Source: Curtobacterium sp. 'Ferrero' | GTDB taxonomy: Bacteria; Actinomycetota; Actinomycetes; Actinomycetales; Microbacteriaceae | Assembly: GCF_002412165.1 (NCBI RefSeq) | Contig: NZ_NXIA01000010.1 | Coordinates: forward strand, 1-64,000 | DNA: 64,000 nucleotides | Reading direction: 5' to 3' | Shown: positions 40,454 through 48,902 of the stretch, one piece after another | How positions within the stretch are numbered: the first letter of the stretch is position 1 | Layout of the letters: each line of letters begins with the position of its first letter | Made by a program: the position numbers and the translations under genes | Notes under the pieces: model-generated | Database searches by the model: none | Told to the model about the DNA's origin: nothing | Seen by the model: only the letters and a program-made list of their open reading frames with translations

Positions 40454-40809
40454 GGTGACCCCTCCTCGGCGGCGCGCGATTCCTCGATGACGTGCTCGGG
40501 CGTCGTCGCCGACCGTCCCTCGTCCGACGGGTCGGAGGACGGCGTGACCGCACGGGCCACGGCGATCGTCGCGAACACGCTCGTCGCCGCGATCACCACG
40601 AGCACCGGGACGGCGGTCAGGTCGCGGCGGACCACCATGGCCGCCGCGACCACCACGAGGACCGTCGTCAACACCATGTCCGAGCCGATCATCCGGTCGA
40701 GGATGGTCGGCCCGCGCACGATCCGACCGACGGCGAGCACGAGCGTCACGCCGAGCAGCAGCAGGACGACCCCGACGACCGCCGCCATCACCACGACCGC
40801 GGCGCTCAC
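40450..40809 (-). CDS. mrpF: Na+/H+ antiporter subunit MrpF
   Basis: 119 aa with three membrane helices (VVVMAAVVGVVLLLLGVTLVLA; MVLTTVLVVVAAAMVV; VLVVIAATSVFATIAVAR) and the RIVRGPTILDRMIGSDM signature. The C-terminal tail (about 30 residues, acidic) is longer than in the short Bacillus protein. GTG start overlaps the mrpE stop by 4 nt. Confidence 0.95.
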   Translation of the reverse strand: MSAAVVVMAAVVGVVLLLLGVTLVLAVGRIVRGPTILDRMIGSDMVLTTVLVVVAAAMVVRRDLTAVPVLVVIAATSVFATIAVARAVTPSSDPSDEGRSATTPEHVIEESRAAEEGSP

Positions 40810-41402
40810 CGGGTCACCCCGGAGGTAGTCACGGGCGGTGTCGGGTCGGACAGCTCGGACACGTCCTGCCCCGACCCGAGTGCGCGGATCACCATCGCCT
40901 CGATCCGGAGGGCCGTCCGCCGCTCGGCGTCCACCTGTTCCCGTCGCTCGGTGTCGAGCACGTGCAGGAGCACGCGGCGGCGGCGCAGGTCCACGTCGGC
41001 GACGTACGAGCCGGGCACGAGGGAGATCGCCAGCGTCGCCAGGGTGAAGGTCATCTCGGAGGTGGTGTGCAGCTGCACGAGCACGATCGAGCTCCGGCGG
41101 ACCCCGCGGGGACGGAAGGCGACCCAGGCCACCCGGAACGACGCCGCCACCACGAACCCGGACCACACCACGAGGAACCACAGCGCGTGCGGCACCGAGA
41201 ACCGGCCGGACAGCGGCACCGGCGGCAGGGGCAGCAGCTGGGTGACGAGCAGCGCGACGACCAGGCCGCACAGCAGGGTCAGCGGCGTCCACGATCCCCA
41301 GAGCAGCGCCCAGAGCACCGTCAGGCCGGCGACCAGGGGCACCTCGTACCGCCACGCGACGGCGATCCGGCGGGCGTTGGTGAAGCGGCGCGTGTCGCTC
41401 AC
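40806..41402 (-). CDS. mrpE: Na+/H+ antiporter subunit MrpE
   Basis: 198 aa. Membrane helices in the N-terminal half (VPLVAGLTVLWALLWGSWTPLTLLCGLVVALLVTQLLP; HALWFLVVWSGFVVAASFRVAW), then a cytosolic domain with MTFTLATLAISLVPGSYVADVD typical of MrpE. A C-terminal extension of about 40 residues is charged. GTG start, GTGA overlap with mrpD. Confidence 0.94.
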   Translation of the reverse strand: MSDTRRFTNARRIAVAWRYEVPLVAGLTVLWALLWGSWTPLTLLCGLVVALLVTQLLPLPPVPLSGRFSVPHALWFLVVWSGFVVAASFRVAWVAFRPRGVRRSSIVLVQLHTTSEMTFTLATLAISLVPGSYVADVDLRRRRVLLHVLDTERREQVDAERRTALRIEAMVIRALGSGQDVSELSDPTPPVTTSGVTR

Positions 41403-43159
41403 CGGGCACCCCCGAGGACGGCCTGCACGTACTGCGCGGGGGACTCGAGCGCCTCGGCCGCGCGGGTCGCGTAGCCGTACAGCGGTCCGGCGACGACCGT
41501 GAGCGCGACCGAACCGAGGACCGCGACGGTCGTCACCCCGACGAGCATCCGGGGCAGCCGGACGCGCTCGGGCGCGTCGCCGACCCCCGTCACGCCAGCG
41601 GCGTCACGGCCGTGTCGGACGGGGGAGGCACTGCTCGCGTCCGGTGCGTCGGTGACCGTCACCGCGCCTCCCGTCCGACCGGCCGACAGGCCGCCGTCCT
41701 GCGCGTCGCGACCCGACGCGGCGGGCCCGGGGAAGTACGTCTCGCCGCTCTCCTCCGACACCGTCAGCGGTGCCGGGTCCGGTGCGCGCAGGGTCGCGTG
41801 CGGCTCGGCGGTGCGCACGTGCGGCGCTGCTGCCTCCGCGGCGGGCTTCGGCCGCCAGAACGCGGCGTCCCACACGCGCATGAGCGCGTACAGCGTCAGG
41901 AGGCTCGTCACGACCCCGGCGGCGATCGTCGCGTAGGCGAGGGGCGAGCCGTCCTCCGCCGCGGCGCGGAACAGTCCGAGCTTGCCGATGAAGCCCGAGA
42001 ACGGCGGGATCCCACCGAGGTTGAAGGCGGGGACGAGGTACAGCGCGGCCAGGAACGGTGCGGCCTTGAGCAGTCCGCCGAGCGAGCGCGTCGACGTGGT
42101 GCCGCCCACCCGCTCCATGAGTCCGGACACGAGGAACAGCGTGGTCTGCACGACGATGTGGTGCACCGTGTAGAAGACCGCCGCCGCGGTGCCGACCACC
42201 GAGCCGAGCCCGATGCCCATCACCATGAAGCCGATGTGGCTGATGAGGGTGAAGGACAGCAGCCGCTTGACGTCGGTCTGCGACACGGCCCCGAGCACGC
42301 CGACGACCATCGTCAGGATCGCCACGACGAGCAGCACGGTGTTGAGCTGCGGGCGGGGGAAGATGATCGTCTCGAGCCGGATGATGGCGTAGATGCCGAC
42401 CTTCGTCAGCAGCCCGGCGAACACCGCCGTGACCGGTGCGGGTGCGGTCGGGTAAGAGTCGGGCAGCCAGAACGCGAGCGGGAACACCGCGGCCTTGATG
42501 CCGAAGCCGATGAGCAGCATCGTGTGGAGCAGCAGCTGGACGTGCTCCGGCAGTGCGGCGACGCGCTCCGAGATCTGCGCGATGTTGACGGTCCCGGTGG
42601 CGCCGTACACGAGGCCGATCGCGGCGAGGAAGATCGCGGAGGCGATGAGGCTCGTGACGATGTACGTCGTGCCGGCCCGGACGCGCTGCTCGCTGCCGCC
42701 GACCGTGATGAGCACGTACGAGGCCACGAGCAGCATCTCGAACGCGACGTAGAGGTTGAAGAGGTCGCCCGCGATGAAGGAGTCCAGCACCCCGGCCGCG
42801 AGCACCAGGTACGTCGGGTAGAAGATCGTGACCGGGGCGTCGGCGTCGTCGTCGGCGAGGCCCTGGCCGATCGAGAAGAGCAGCACCAGCAGCAGCACGC
42901 TCGCGCTCACGGTGAGCAGCAGCGCGCTCAACCGGTCGACGACGAGCGAGATGCCGTACGGCGCCTGCCATCCGCCGACCTGCACGACGATCGTCCCGTG
43001 CCGGTCGACGAGCACCATGAGCGTGACCGCCACCGCGACGGCGATCGCGAGCACGGCGACCGTGATGGCGCGCTGCACGCCCTGGTGCCGGACGAGGCCG
43101 AGCGCCACCGCGGCACCGAGCAGCGGGACGAGGACGAGGAGCGGGACGAGCCAGGTCAT
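41399..43159 (-). CDS. mrpD: Na+/H+ antiporter subunit MrpD with an extended loop
   Basis: 586 aa; family members are usually near 500. NuoM/N-like proton channel with conserved Glu in YVAFEMLLVASYVL, Lys in IGFGIKAAVFPLAFWLPDSYPTAPAPVTA and Lys in QTDVKRLLSFTLISHIGFMVMGIG. The excess length is one hydrophilic, low-complexity insertion of about 102 residues (436-537) before the last membrane helix. Inside it, bases 41660-41677 match 18 nt of the repeated intergenic hairpin at 3091-3108. ATG start overlaps the mrpC stop (ATGA). Confidence 0.94.
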   Translation of the reverse strand: MTWLVPLLVLVPLLGAAVALGLVRHQGVQRAITVAVLAIAVAVAVTLMVLVDRHGTIVVQVGGWQAPYGISLVVDRLSALLLTVSASVLLLVLLFSIGQGLADDDADAPVTIFYPTYLVLAAGVLDSFIAGDLFNLYVAFEMLLVASYVLITVGGSEQRVRAGTTYIVTSLIASAIFLAAIGLVYGATGTVNIAQISERVAALPEHVQLLLHTMLLIGFGIKAAVFPLAFWLPDSYPTAPAPVTAVFAGLLTKVGIYAIIRLETIIFPRPQLNTVLLVVAILTMVVGVLGAVSQTDVKRLLSFTLISHIGFMVMGIGLGSVVGTAAAVFYTVHHIVVQTTLFLVSGLMERVGGTTSTRSLGGLLKAAPFLAALYLVPAFNLGGIPPFSGFIGKLGLFRAAAEDGSPLAYATIAAGVVTSLLTLYALMRVWDAAFWRPKPAAEAAAPHVRTAEPHATLRAPDPAPLTVSEESGETYFPGPAASGRDAQDGGLSAGRTGGAVTVTDAPDASSASPVRHGRDAAGVTGVGDAPERVRLPRMLVGVTTVAVLGSVALTVVAGPLYGYATRAAEALESPAQYVQAVLGGAR

Positions 43160-43584
43160 CGTGCGGCCTCCTCGTGTCGGGGGGTCTCGGCCTCCGGGTC
43201 GGTGTCCGTCTCCGGGTCCTCGTCGGCCGGTTCGTCGCGGTCCCGGCCGATGGCGACGTCGGCCTCGTCGACCTCGACCTCGTCGGCGCGCGAGAGGCGC
43301 CAGGACCGGTGGATGAGGGCGAGCAGGAACGCGCTCACGGCGAAGGTGATCACGATCGCGGTGAGTGCGAACGCCTGGGGCAGGGGATCGGTGACGCCGT
43401 CGGCGGACTTCCCGATCGGCGGTCGGCCCGCGGCGCCGGTCATCACCAGGAGCAGGAGGTTCAGCGCGTTGCCGACGAGCAGGAAGCCGAGCAGCATCCG
43501 GGTCAGGGACCGTTCGAGCAGCAGGTAGACGCCGCACGCGAAGAGCACGGCCATGGCGATGACGAGGACGAGGGTGACGGTCAC
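43156..43584 (-). CDS. mrpC: Na+/H+ antiporter subunit MrpC
   Basis: 142 aa, NuoK-like: three helices with GVYLLLERSLTRMLLGFLLVGNALNLLLL and DPLPQAFALTAIVITFAVSAFLLAL. A long acidic C-terminal tail (EVDEADVAIGRDRDEPADED...) of about 45 residues extends beyond the usual protein. GTG start overlaps the mrpA stop by 4 nt. Confidence 0.95.
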   Translation of the reverse strand: MTVTLVLVIAMAVLFACGVYLLLERSLTRMLLGFLLVGNALNLLLLVMTGAAGRPPIGKSADGVTDPLPQAFALTAIVITFAVSAFLLALIHRSWRLSRADEVEVDEADVAIGRDRDEPADEDPETDTDPEAETPRHEEAAR

Positions 43585-46496
43585 GCCGGGCTCCCTTCGG
43601 TGGGCCGTGTGCTCGCGGCGGCGGGCTCGGTCGCGTCGGACAGCGGGGTGCGGACGTCTTCGAGCCGCTGCCGGTCGACCTCGGCCCCGAGGCTCCGCAG
43701 CACGTCGAGCACCAGGCCGACGACGACCAGGTACACGCCGATGTCGAAGAACGTGGCGGTGACGAACTCGACGTGGCCGAGCACGGGCAGCGTGGCCTCG
43801 AAGAAGGACGAGTACAGGGCCTCGCGTCCGACGAACATCGGGGCGAGCGCGGTGAGCGTGGCGGTCGCGACGCCGAGCCCGAGCAGCCGACCGGCGCGGA
43901 CCGGGGCGGCGGCACCGAGTTCGGCGGGGCCTCCGGCCAGGTACCGCGCGGCCAGGGCGATGCCGGCGACCAGGCCCCCGGCGAACCCGCCGCCGGCCGC
44001 GTTGTGGCCGGCGAACAGCAGGTAGAGCGACAGCACGATCAGCCCGTGGAACAGCAGGCGCACCACGACGTCGAGCATCGCCGACCGCCCGGTCGGGATC
44101 GCCGCGCTCGTCGGCAGCCAGGCGCGCGGCTCGCCGTCCGCACGGTGCCGATCGCCTGTCACGCTCGCGGGCAGGTCACGGAGCCGGGGCAGGGTGTCCT
44201 CCCGAGACTTCACGAAGATCAGGCTCGCCACCCCGGTGGCCGCGGCGACGACGACGGTCAGCTCGCCCAGCGTGTCCCAACCGCGGAGGTCGACGAGGGC
44301 GACGTTGACGACGTTCAGGCCGTGCCCGAACGAACTCGTCATCGCCGGCAGGTCGGGCCAGAGCGGCTCCGCCGTGCGCGACGAGGCCGCGACCACCACG
44401 ACGACGGCGAGCGTCGCGCCCGCCAGCGCGGCGAAGAGCGCCCGGAGCACCCGGAAGCGCGACGGGTTCGCGGTCGCGATGCGCGGGGGCAGGCGCCGGA
44501 GCACGAGCACGAACGCGATGAGGGTCACGGTCTCGACGACGAGCTGCGTCAGCGCCAGGTCGACCGCGCCGTGCAGCACGAACAGCACGGACATGCCGTA
44601 GCCGCTGATCCCGACCAGCACGGCGGCGGCGAACCGGGTCCTGGCGGTGGTGACCGCGATGGCCGCCAGTGCCATCACGACGACCACGGGCACCTGGCCC
44701 CACGAGTCGGCGAACCGCACCGAGAACGCCCACGGTCCGCCGAGGGCCAGGTTCAGGAGCGCCCCGGCGACGAACACCGACAGGATCACCCCGAGGTAGT
44801 ACGGCAGCGACCCGCGCTGCAGGCTGGCGGTGAGCCAGGCGGCGGCCCGGTCGAGCCCGCGCATGCTCCGTCGGTAGGTCCCGGCGGCGCTCGGCGCGCC
44901 CGCGAGCCGGTGCTGCAGCGCCTCGACCGGACGGCGCAGGAGGAACAGGCCGACGCCGCCGACGAGCGTCAGCGCGGACAGGGCGAGCGCCGGCTCGAGC
45001 CCGTGCCAGAGGGCGAGGTGGGGGACGGGCTCGTCGCCGAGGGCCGCCGCCTGCGCCGCGGCCTCGACGCCGCCCGCCACGAGCGGCGTCCCGACGCCGA
45101 GCAGGACCCCGGTGACGGCGAGCACCGCGGGGACGACGCCGAGGCCGTGCAGCGCGTGCGGTTCGGAGTCCGCGACGCCCGGCTTGCGGCCGAACGCCCC
45201 CCAGAGGAACCGGGCGGAGTACGCGACCGTCAGCACCGAGCCGACGGTGACGCCGACGAGCGCGGTCCACGCCCAGACCGCGTCCGGCCCGTGCAACGCC
45301 TCGGTGAACCCGGTGAGGACCGCCTCCTTCGCCACGAACCCCACGGTCGGCGGCAGCCCGGCCATCGACCCCGCGGCGAGCACGGCCACCACCGCGAGCC
45401 ACGGCAGTCGGCGGCCGAGACCGCTCAGCCGCCGGAGGTCACGCGTCCCGGAGACGTGGTCGACCGCCCCGACGACGAGGAACAGCGTCGACTTGAACGC
45501 TGCGTGCGCGACGAGCAGCGCCACGCCGCCGATCGCCACCTCGGGTGCTCCCCACCCGGCGGCGAGCACGAGGAACCCGAGCTGGGCCACCGTGCCGTAC
45601 GCGAGCAGCAGCTTGAGGTCGGTCTGCCGGAGTGCCCGGTACCCGCCGATGAGCATGCCGAGCACACCGAGCACCGTGATCGTCGGCCGCCACCCGTCGA
45701 CGAGCGCGAAGGCGGGGGCCAGCCGAGCGACGAGGTAGATCCCGGCCTTCACCATCGCCGCGGCGTGCAGGTACGCGCTGACCGGCGTGGGGGCCGCCAT
45801 CGCCGCCGGCAGCCAGAAGTGGAACGGCACGATCGCGGACTTCGTCAGTGCCCCGAGGAGGACCAGGACGACGGCGACCGGCACGAGCGGGCCGCCCGTG
45901 GTCACCAGGTCGTGGTCGGCGACGATGGCGCTCAGCGACGTGGTGCCGGCGCGGACGGACAGCAGCACGAGCCCGGCGAGCATGGCGAGGCCGCCGGCGG
46001 TCGTCACGACGAGTGCCTGCATGGCCGCGGCGCGACTGGCCCGCCGCTCGGCGTCCTGCCCGATGAGCAGGTACGAGAAGACCGTGGTGGCCTCCCAGAG
46101 GACGAACAGCACGATCACGTCGTCGGCGACCACGAGGCCGTACATCGAGCCGGCGAACGCGGTGAGGACCCCGGCGAACCGGCCGAGGCCGGGTTGGTCG
46201 TCCGAGAAGTACGACACGCAGTAGACCAGCACGAGCGTGCCGACGACGGTCACCACGAGGGCGAGCACCCACGACAGGGCGTCGACGCGGAACCCGATCC
46301 AGAGGTCGAGCTGCGGCACCCACCGGAACCGCTCGTGGACGCCGTCGCCGAGCGCACGCGGCGTCTGTGCGACGGTCAGGACGGCTGCGGCGGCCGGGGC
46401 GAGCGCCGCGATCCAGAAGACCCGACGACCGAGCCGCGGGGTGAGTGCGGGGACGACGAGGGCGAGTGCCGCGAACGCGACGAGGACGGTGACCAT
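43581..46496 (-). CDS. mrpA: Na+/H+ antiporter subunit MrpA with fused MrpB domain
   Basis: 971 aa. NuoL-like N-terminal part with conserved Glu in LFVLWEATTVFSYLLIG and Lys in LLGALTKSAIVPFHFWLPAAMAAPTPVSAYLHAAAMVKAGIYLVARL. Then come MrpA C-terminal helices and a fused MrpB-like module at about 815-950 (LFHGLIVLSLYLLFAGHNAAGGGFAGGLVAGIAL). No separate mrpB exists, which fits the fusion. ATG follows GAGGAGG. First gene of a six-gene operon; gives Na+/H+ (or K+/H+) exchange, pH and salt tolerance. Confidence 0.95.
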   Translation of the reverse strand: MVTVLVAFAALALVVPALTPRLGRRVFWIAALAPAAAAVLTVAQTPRALGDGVHERFRWVPQLDLWIGFRVDALSWVLALVVTVVGTLVLVYCVSYFSDDQPGLGRFAGVLTAFAGSMYGLVVADDVIVLFVLWEATTVFSYLLIGQDAERRASRAAAMQALVVTTAGGLAMLAGLVLLSVRAGTTSLSAIVADHDLVTTGGPLVPVAVVLVLLGALTKSAIVPFHFWLPAAMAAPTPVSAYLHAAAMVKAGIYLVARLAPAFALVDGWRPTITVLGVLGMLIGGYRALRQTDLKLLLAYGTVAQLGFLVLAAGWGAPEVAIGGVALLVAHAAFKSTLFLVVGAVDHVSGTRDLRRLSGLGRRLPWLAVVAVLAAGSMAGLPPTVGFVAKEAVLTGFTEALHGPDAVWAWTALVGVTVGSVLTVAYSARFLWGAFGRKPGVADSEPHALHGLGVVPAVLAVTGVLLGVGTPLVAGGVEAAAQAAALGDEPVPHLALWHGLEPALALSALTLVGGVGLFLLRRPVEALQHRLAGAPSAAGTYRRSMRGLDRAAAWLTASLQRGSLPYYLGVILSVFVAGALLNLALGGPWAFSVRFADSWGQVPVVVVMALAAIAVTTARTRFAAAVLVGISGYGMSVLFVLHGAVDLALTQLVVETVTLIAFVLVLRRLPPRIATANPSRFRVLRALFAALAGATLAVVVVVAASSRTAEPLWPDLPAMTSSFGHGLNVVNVALVDLRGWDTLGELTVVVAAATGVASLIFVKSREDTLPRLRDLPASVTGDRHRADGEPRAWLPTSAAIPTGRSAMLDVVVRLLFHGLIVLSLYLLFAGHNAAGGGFAGGLVAGIALAARYLAGGPAELGAAAPVRAGRLLGLGVATATLTALAPMFVGREALYSSFFEATLPVLGHVEFVTATFFDIGVYLVVVGLVLDVLRSLGAEVDRQRLEDVRTPLSDATEPAAASTRPTEGSPA

Positions 46497-46666
46497 GGGG
46501 CACCTCCTCGGGGTCGGGCTGCAGTCCGGCTCACTGGGCCCTCACAGCCTACGGATCGGCAGATGCGGAAAGCCTGTGTGAGTGGACAGGAACGAGCCCG
46601 GGTCCGGCTCGTGCACCTCCACTCTGCCCTCGGCGGGCGGCCGCGTCCGGGCACGGGTGCCCGCGG

Positions 46667-47425
46667 TCACCGCCCGTGCGCCACGGCCGGGATCTGCGTC
46701 GCGAGCTTGCCGCCGGAGACGTCGACGAGGGTGCCCGTGACGTACCCGGCCGCGTCGCTCGCGAGGAACACGAGCAGGTCCGCCACGTCGTCCGGCGTCT
46801 CCCACCGACGGAGCGAGAGGGTGTCGAGCAGTCGGTCCTGCTGGTCGGCGGGCATCGTCGCGAAGCCGTTCATCGCGGTCGGCACCATGCCCGGCGCGTA
46901 CGCGTTCACGGTGATGCCCCACGGTCCGAGCTCCGAGGCGAGCACGCGGGTGAACTGCACGACGGCGGCCTTCGACGCGGCGTAGGCGGCGCTGCCGACG
47001 CTCGGGACGATCGCCGCGAACGACGCTGCGTTGATGATCCGTCCGCGGCCAGCCGCCTGCATCACCGGGGCGACGGCCTGGCTGACGAGGAACGTGCCGC
47101 CGAGGTTGACGTCCATGCACCGGCGCCAGGCGTCCCAGTCGAGGTCGGCCACCCGTCCGGTGACGTTGATCCCGGCGTTGTTGACGAGGACGTCGACCGT
47201 GCCGAAGCGCTCCACCACGGCGTCCACGGCGACCCGCACGGACTCCGGGTCGGTGACGTCGCACACGACACGCTCGACGTCGCCCGGCCCCGGCCCGTCG
47301 GGGAAGGCGAGGTCGAGGGCGGCGACCCGGCAGCCCTCGGCGGCGAAGCGGTCGGCGAGCACGGCGCCGATGCCGCGGGCCGCCCCGGTGACGACCACCA
47401 CGCGGTCGGAGAGGTCGAGGTGCAC
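46667..47425 (-). CDS. Short-chain dehydrogenase (sugar or sugar-acid type)
   Basis: 252 aa. VTGAARGIG cofactor loop, VDVLVNNAGIN, Ser in IINAASFAAIV and Tyr-Lys in AYAASKAAVVQFTRVLA; C-terminal GYVTGTLVDVSGG. Asp after strand 2 (LDLAF) favours NAD. GTG start chosen for a GGGAG site 6-7 nt upstream; longer frames cross the divergent promoter. Divergent from a second SDR, GntR regulator and SMP-30 lactonase, a set typical of oxidative sugar breakdown. Confidence 0.92.
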   Translation of the reverse strand: MHLDLSDRVVVVTGAARGIGAVLADRFAAEGCRVAALDLAFPDGPGPGDVERVVCDVTDPESVRVAVDAVVERFGTVDVLVNNAGINVTGRVADLDWDAWRRCMDVNLGGTFLVSQAVAPVMQAAGRGRIINAASFAAIVPSVGSAAYAASKAAVVQFTRVLASELGPWGITVNAYAPGMVPTAMNGFATMPADQQDRLLDTLSLRRWETPDDVADLLVFLASDAAGYVTGTLVDVSGGKLATQIPAVAHGR

Positions 47426-47471
47426 GGTGGACTCCCGTCGTCGGTGACACCAATAGGCATACCATTGATCC
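47426..47471. promoter_or_regulatory. Divergent promoter of the SDR/SDR-GntR-lactonase cluster
   Basis: Only 46 bp separate the two starts. The A/T-richer centre reads CACCAATAGGCATACCATTG (47449-47468), with ACCAAT and ACCATT half sites around a TATGCC-like core. Operators of FCD-type GntR regulators often use TGGT/ACCA halves, and such a regulator is encoded downstream. Confidence 0.4.
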
Positions 47472-48194
47472 ATGACGACGGGACGGGTGCTCTGGATCAC
47501 CGGCGGCGGCAGCGGCATGGGAGCGGCGACGGCCGAGCGGGCCGCGCACGACGGCTGGACCGTGGTCGTCAGCGGACGGCGGACCGAACGCCTGACGGCG
47601 GTGGCCGACCGGGTCCGCGCTGCCGGCGGCACGGCAGACGTCCTGCCCCTGGACACCACGGACGCGGGGGCGGTCCACGCCGCGCGCGACGAGGTACTCG
47701 CCCGGTACGGCCGCCTCGACGCCCTCGTGCTCGCCGCCGGTCTGAACGCCCCGCGGCGTCGGTGGGACGACCAGGACCTGCGCGAGTTCGGCGCCGTCGT
47801 CGACACGAACCTCACCGGTGTCGTGACCGTCGTCGACGCGGCCCTGCCCGCCCTGCGGGACACGGGCGGTGTCGTGGTCGTCGTCTCGTCCTACGCCGGG
47901 TGGTCCTTCCAGCCCGGCGCCGGCGTCGCGTACTCGGCGTCGAAGACCGCCCTCGGCTCCGTCGTCCGCACCCTCAACCAGCAGGAGGCGGAGCACGGCG
48001 TCCGTGCGACGCACCTGTGCCCGGGGGACGTCGCGACCGAGTTCCTCGACCGTCGGCCGGTGGTCCCGGACGCCGCCGCCCGCGCGGTCATGCTGCAGCC
48101 GGACGACGTCGCCCGCGCCGTGTCGTTCGTGCTCGAGGCCCCCGCGCACACGCGGATCGACGAGCTCGTGATCAGCCCGGTCGCGCAGCGGTGA
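47472..48194 (+). CDS. Short-chain dehydrogenase
   Basis: 240 aa. WITGGGSGMG loop, VLAAGLNAPRRRWDD in place of the common NNAG, Ser in VVVVSSYAGWS and Tyr-Lys in AYSASKTALGSV. Arg-Arg after strand 2 (VSGRRTERL) favours NADP. First gene of the plus-strand arm. Its 3' end carries a 23-bp tandem duplication that includes the stop codon. Confidence 0.92.
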   Translation: MTTGRVLWITGGGSGMGAATAERAAHDGWTVVVSGRRTERLTAVADRVRAAGGTADVLPLDTTDAGAVHAARDEVLARYGRLDALVLAAGLNAPRRRWDDQDLREFGAVVDTNLTGVVTVVDAALPALRDTGGVVVVVSSYAGWSFQPGAGVAYSASKTALGSVVRTLNQQEAEHGVRATHLCPGDVATEFLDRRPVVPDAAARAVMLQPDDVARAVSFVLEAPAHTRIDELVISPVAQR

Positions 48195-48213
48195 TCAGCC
48201 CGGTCGCGCAGCG
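48168..48213. repeat. Perfect 23-bp tandem duplication at the SDR-GntR junction
   Basis: GTGATCAGCCCGGTCGCGCA plus GCG occurs twice in direct succession (48168-48190, 48191-48213), and GTGATC begins a third time at 48214 as the GntR start. The SDR stop is at 48192-48194 in the second copy. Confidence 0.95.
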
Positions 48214-48855
48214 GTGATCTACGACCGCGTGCTCGACCAGCTGGGCACCGCGGTGGTCGACGGCTCGTTCGGCGACGGTCCGCGGAGCATCGACGAGCTG
48301 GTGGTGCGGACCGGGGCGAGCCGGAGCATCGTGCGCGAGGCCGTCCGGGTCCTCGTCGGCCTCGGTCTGCTCCGCGCCCGCCGACGCGTCGGCGTCACCG
48401 CCCGACCCCTCGCCGAGTGGGACGTCCTCGATCCCCGCGTCGTCGGCTGGCGGCTGGCCGGCCCGGACCGGCCGGCGGTCCTCGCGGAGCTCCGCGCGCT
48501 GCGGCGCGCGGTCGAACCCGCGGCGGCGGCGGCAGCGGCCGCCCGGCGTGACGACCCGGTCGGACTGGAGGCCCTGCTCGCGGCCGCCGACCGACTCGCG
48601 TCCGCCACCGGTCCCGCTGACGCCACCCCGTTCCTCCAGGCCGACCGCGACCTGCACCGGCTCGTGCTCGAGCGGTCTGGCAACGCCCTGTACGCCCGGC
48701 TGCACCTGGTGGTGGGCCGGGCGCTCGACGAGCGCCGCGGGATCGGGCCGGACGACCACGACGTCGACCTGCACCGCGCGCTGGTGCAGGCCGTCGTGGA
48801 CGGCGACCCCGACGCGGCGCGCCGTGCCATGCAGGAGATCGTCGACCGCACCTGA
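48214..48855 (+). CDS. GntR-family regulator, FCD (FadR) subfamily
   Basis: 213 aa. N-terminal winged helix (VVDGSFGDGPRSIDELVVRTGASRSIVREAVRVLVGLGLLRAR), then the all-helical FCD domain with metal-site pattern D..H (LQADRDLHRLVLERSGN) and a late His (VDLHRALVQAVVDGD). Typical ligands are sugar acids. GTG start directly after the duplicated segment; the N-terminus is short compared with many FadR-like proteins. Confidence 0.92.
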   Translation: MIYDRVLDQLGTAVVDGSFGDGPRSIDELVVRTGASRSIVREAVRVLVGLGLLRARRRVGVTARPLAEWDVLDPRVVGWRLAGPDRPAVLAELRALRRAVEPAAAAAAAARRDDPVGLEALLAAADRLASATGPADATPFLQADRDLHRLVLERSGNALYARLHLVVGRALDERRGIGPDDHDVDLHRALVQAVVDGDPDAARRAMQEIVDRT

Positions 48856-48902
48856 CGCCCGGCCGTGCCAGGCTGGCCGCACCCACAACGCGAAGGAGCG
48901 TC

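Noticed and set aside
43773-46985. 1070-codon open frame on the plus strand
   Set aside because: Antisense to mrpA; Arg/Glu/Gly-rich without any motif, while the minus strand encodes a clear MrpA.
47472-48194. Possible frameshift at the SDR-GntR junction because of the duplication
   Set aside because: The SDR frame ends normally in the second copy and the GntR frame starts cleanly at 48214; both proteins look complete.
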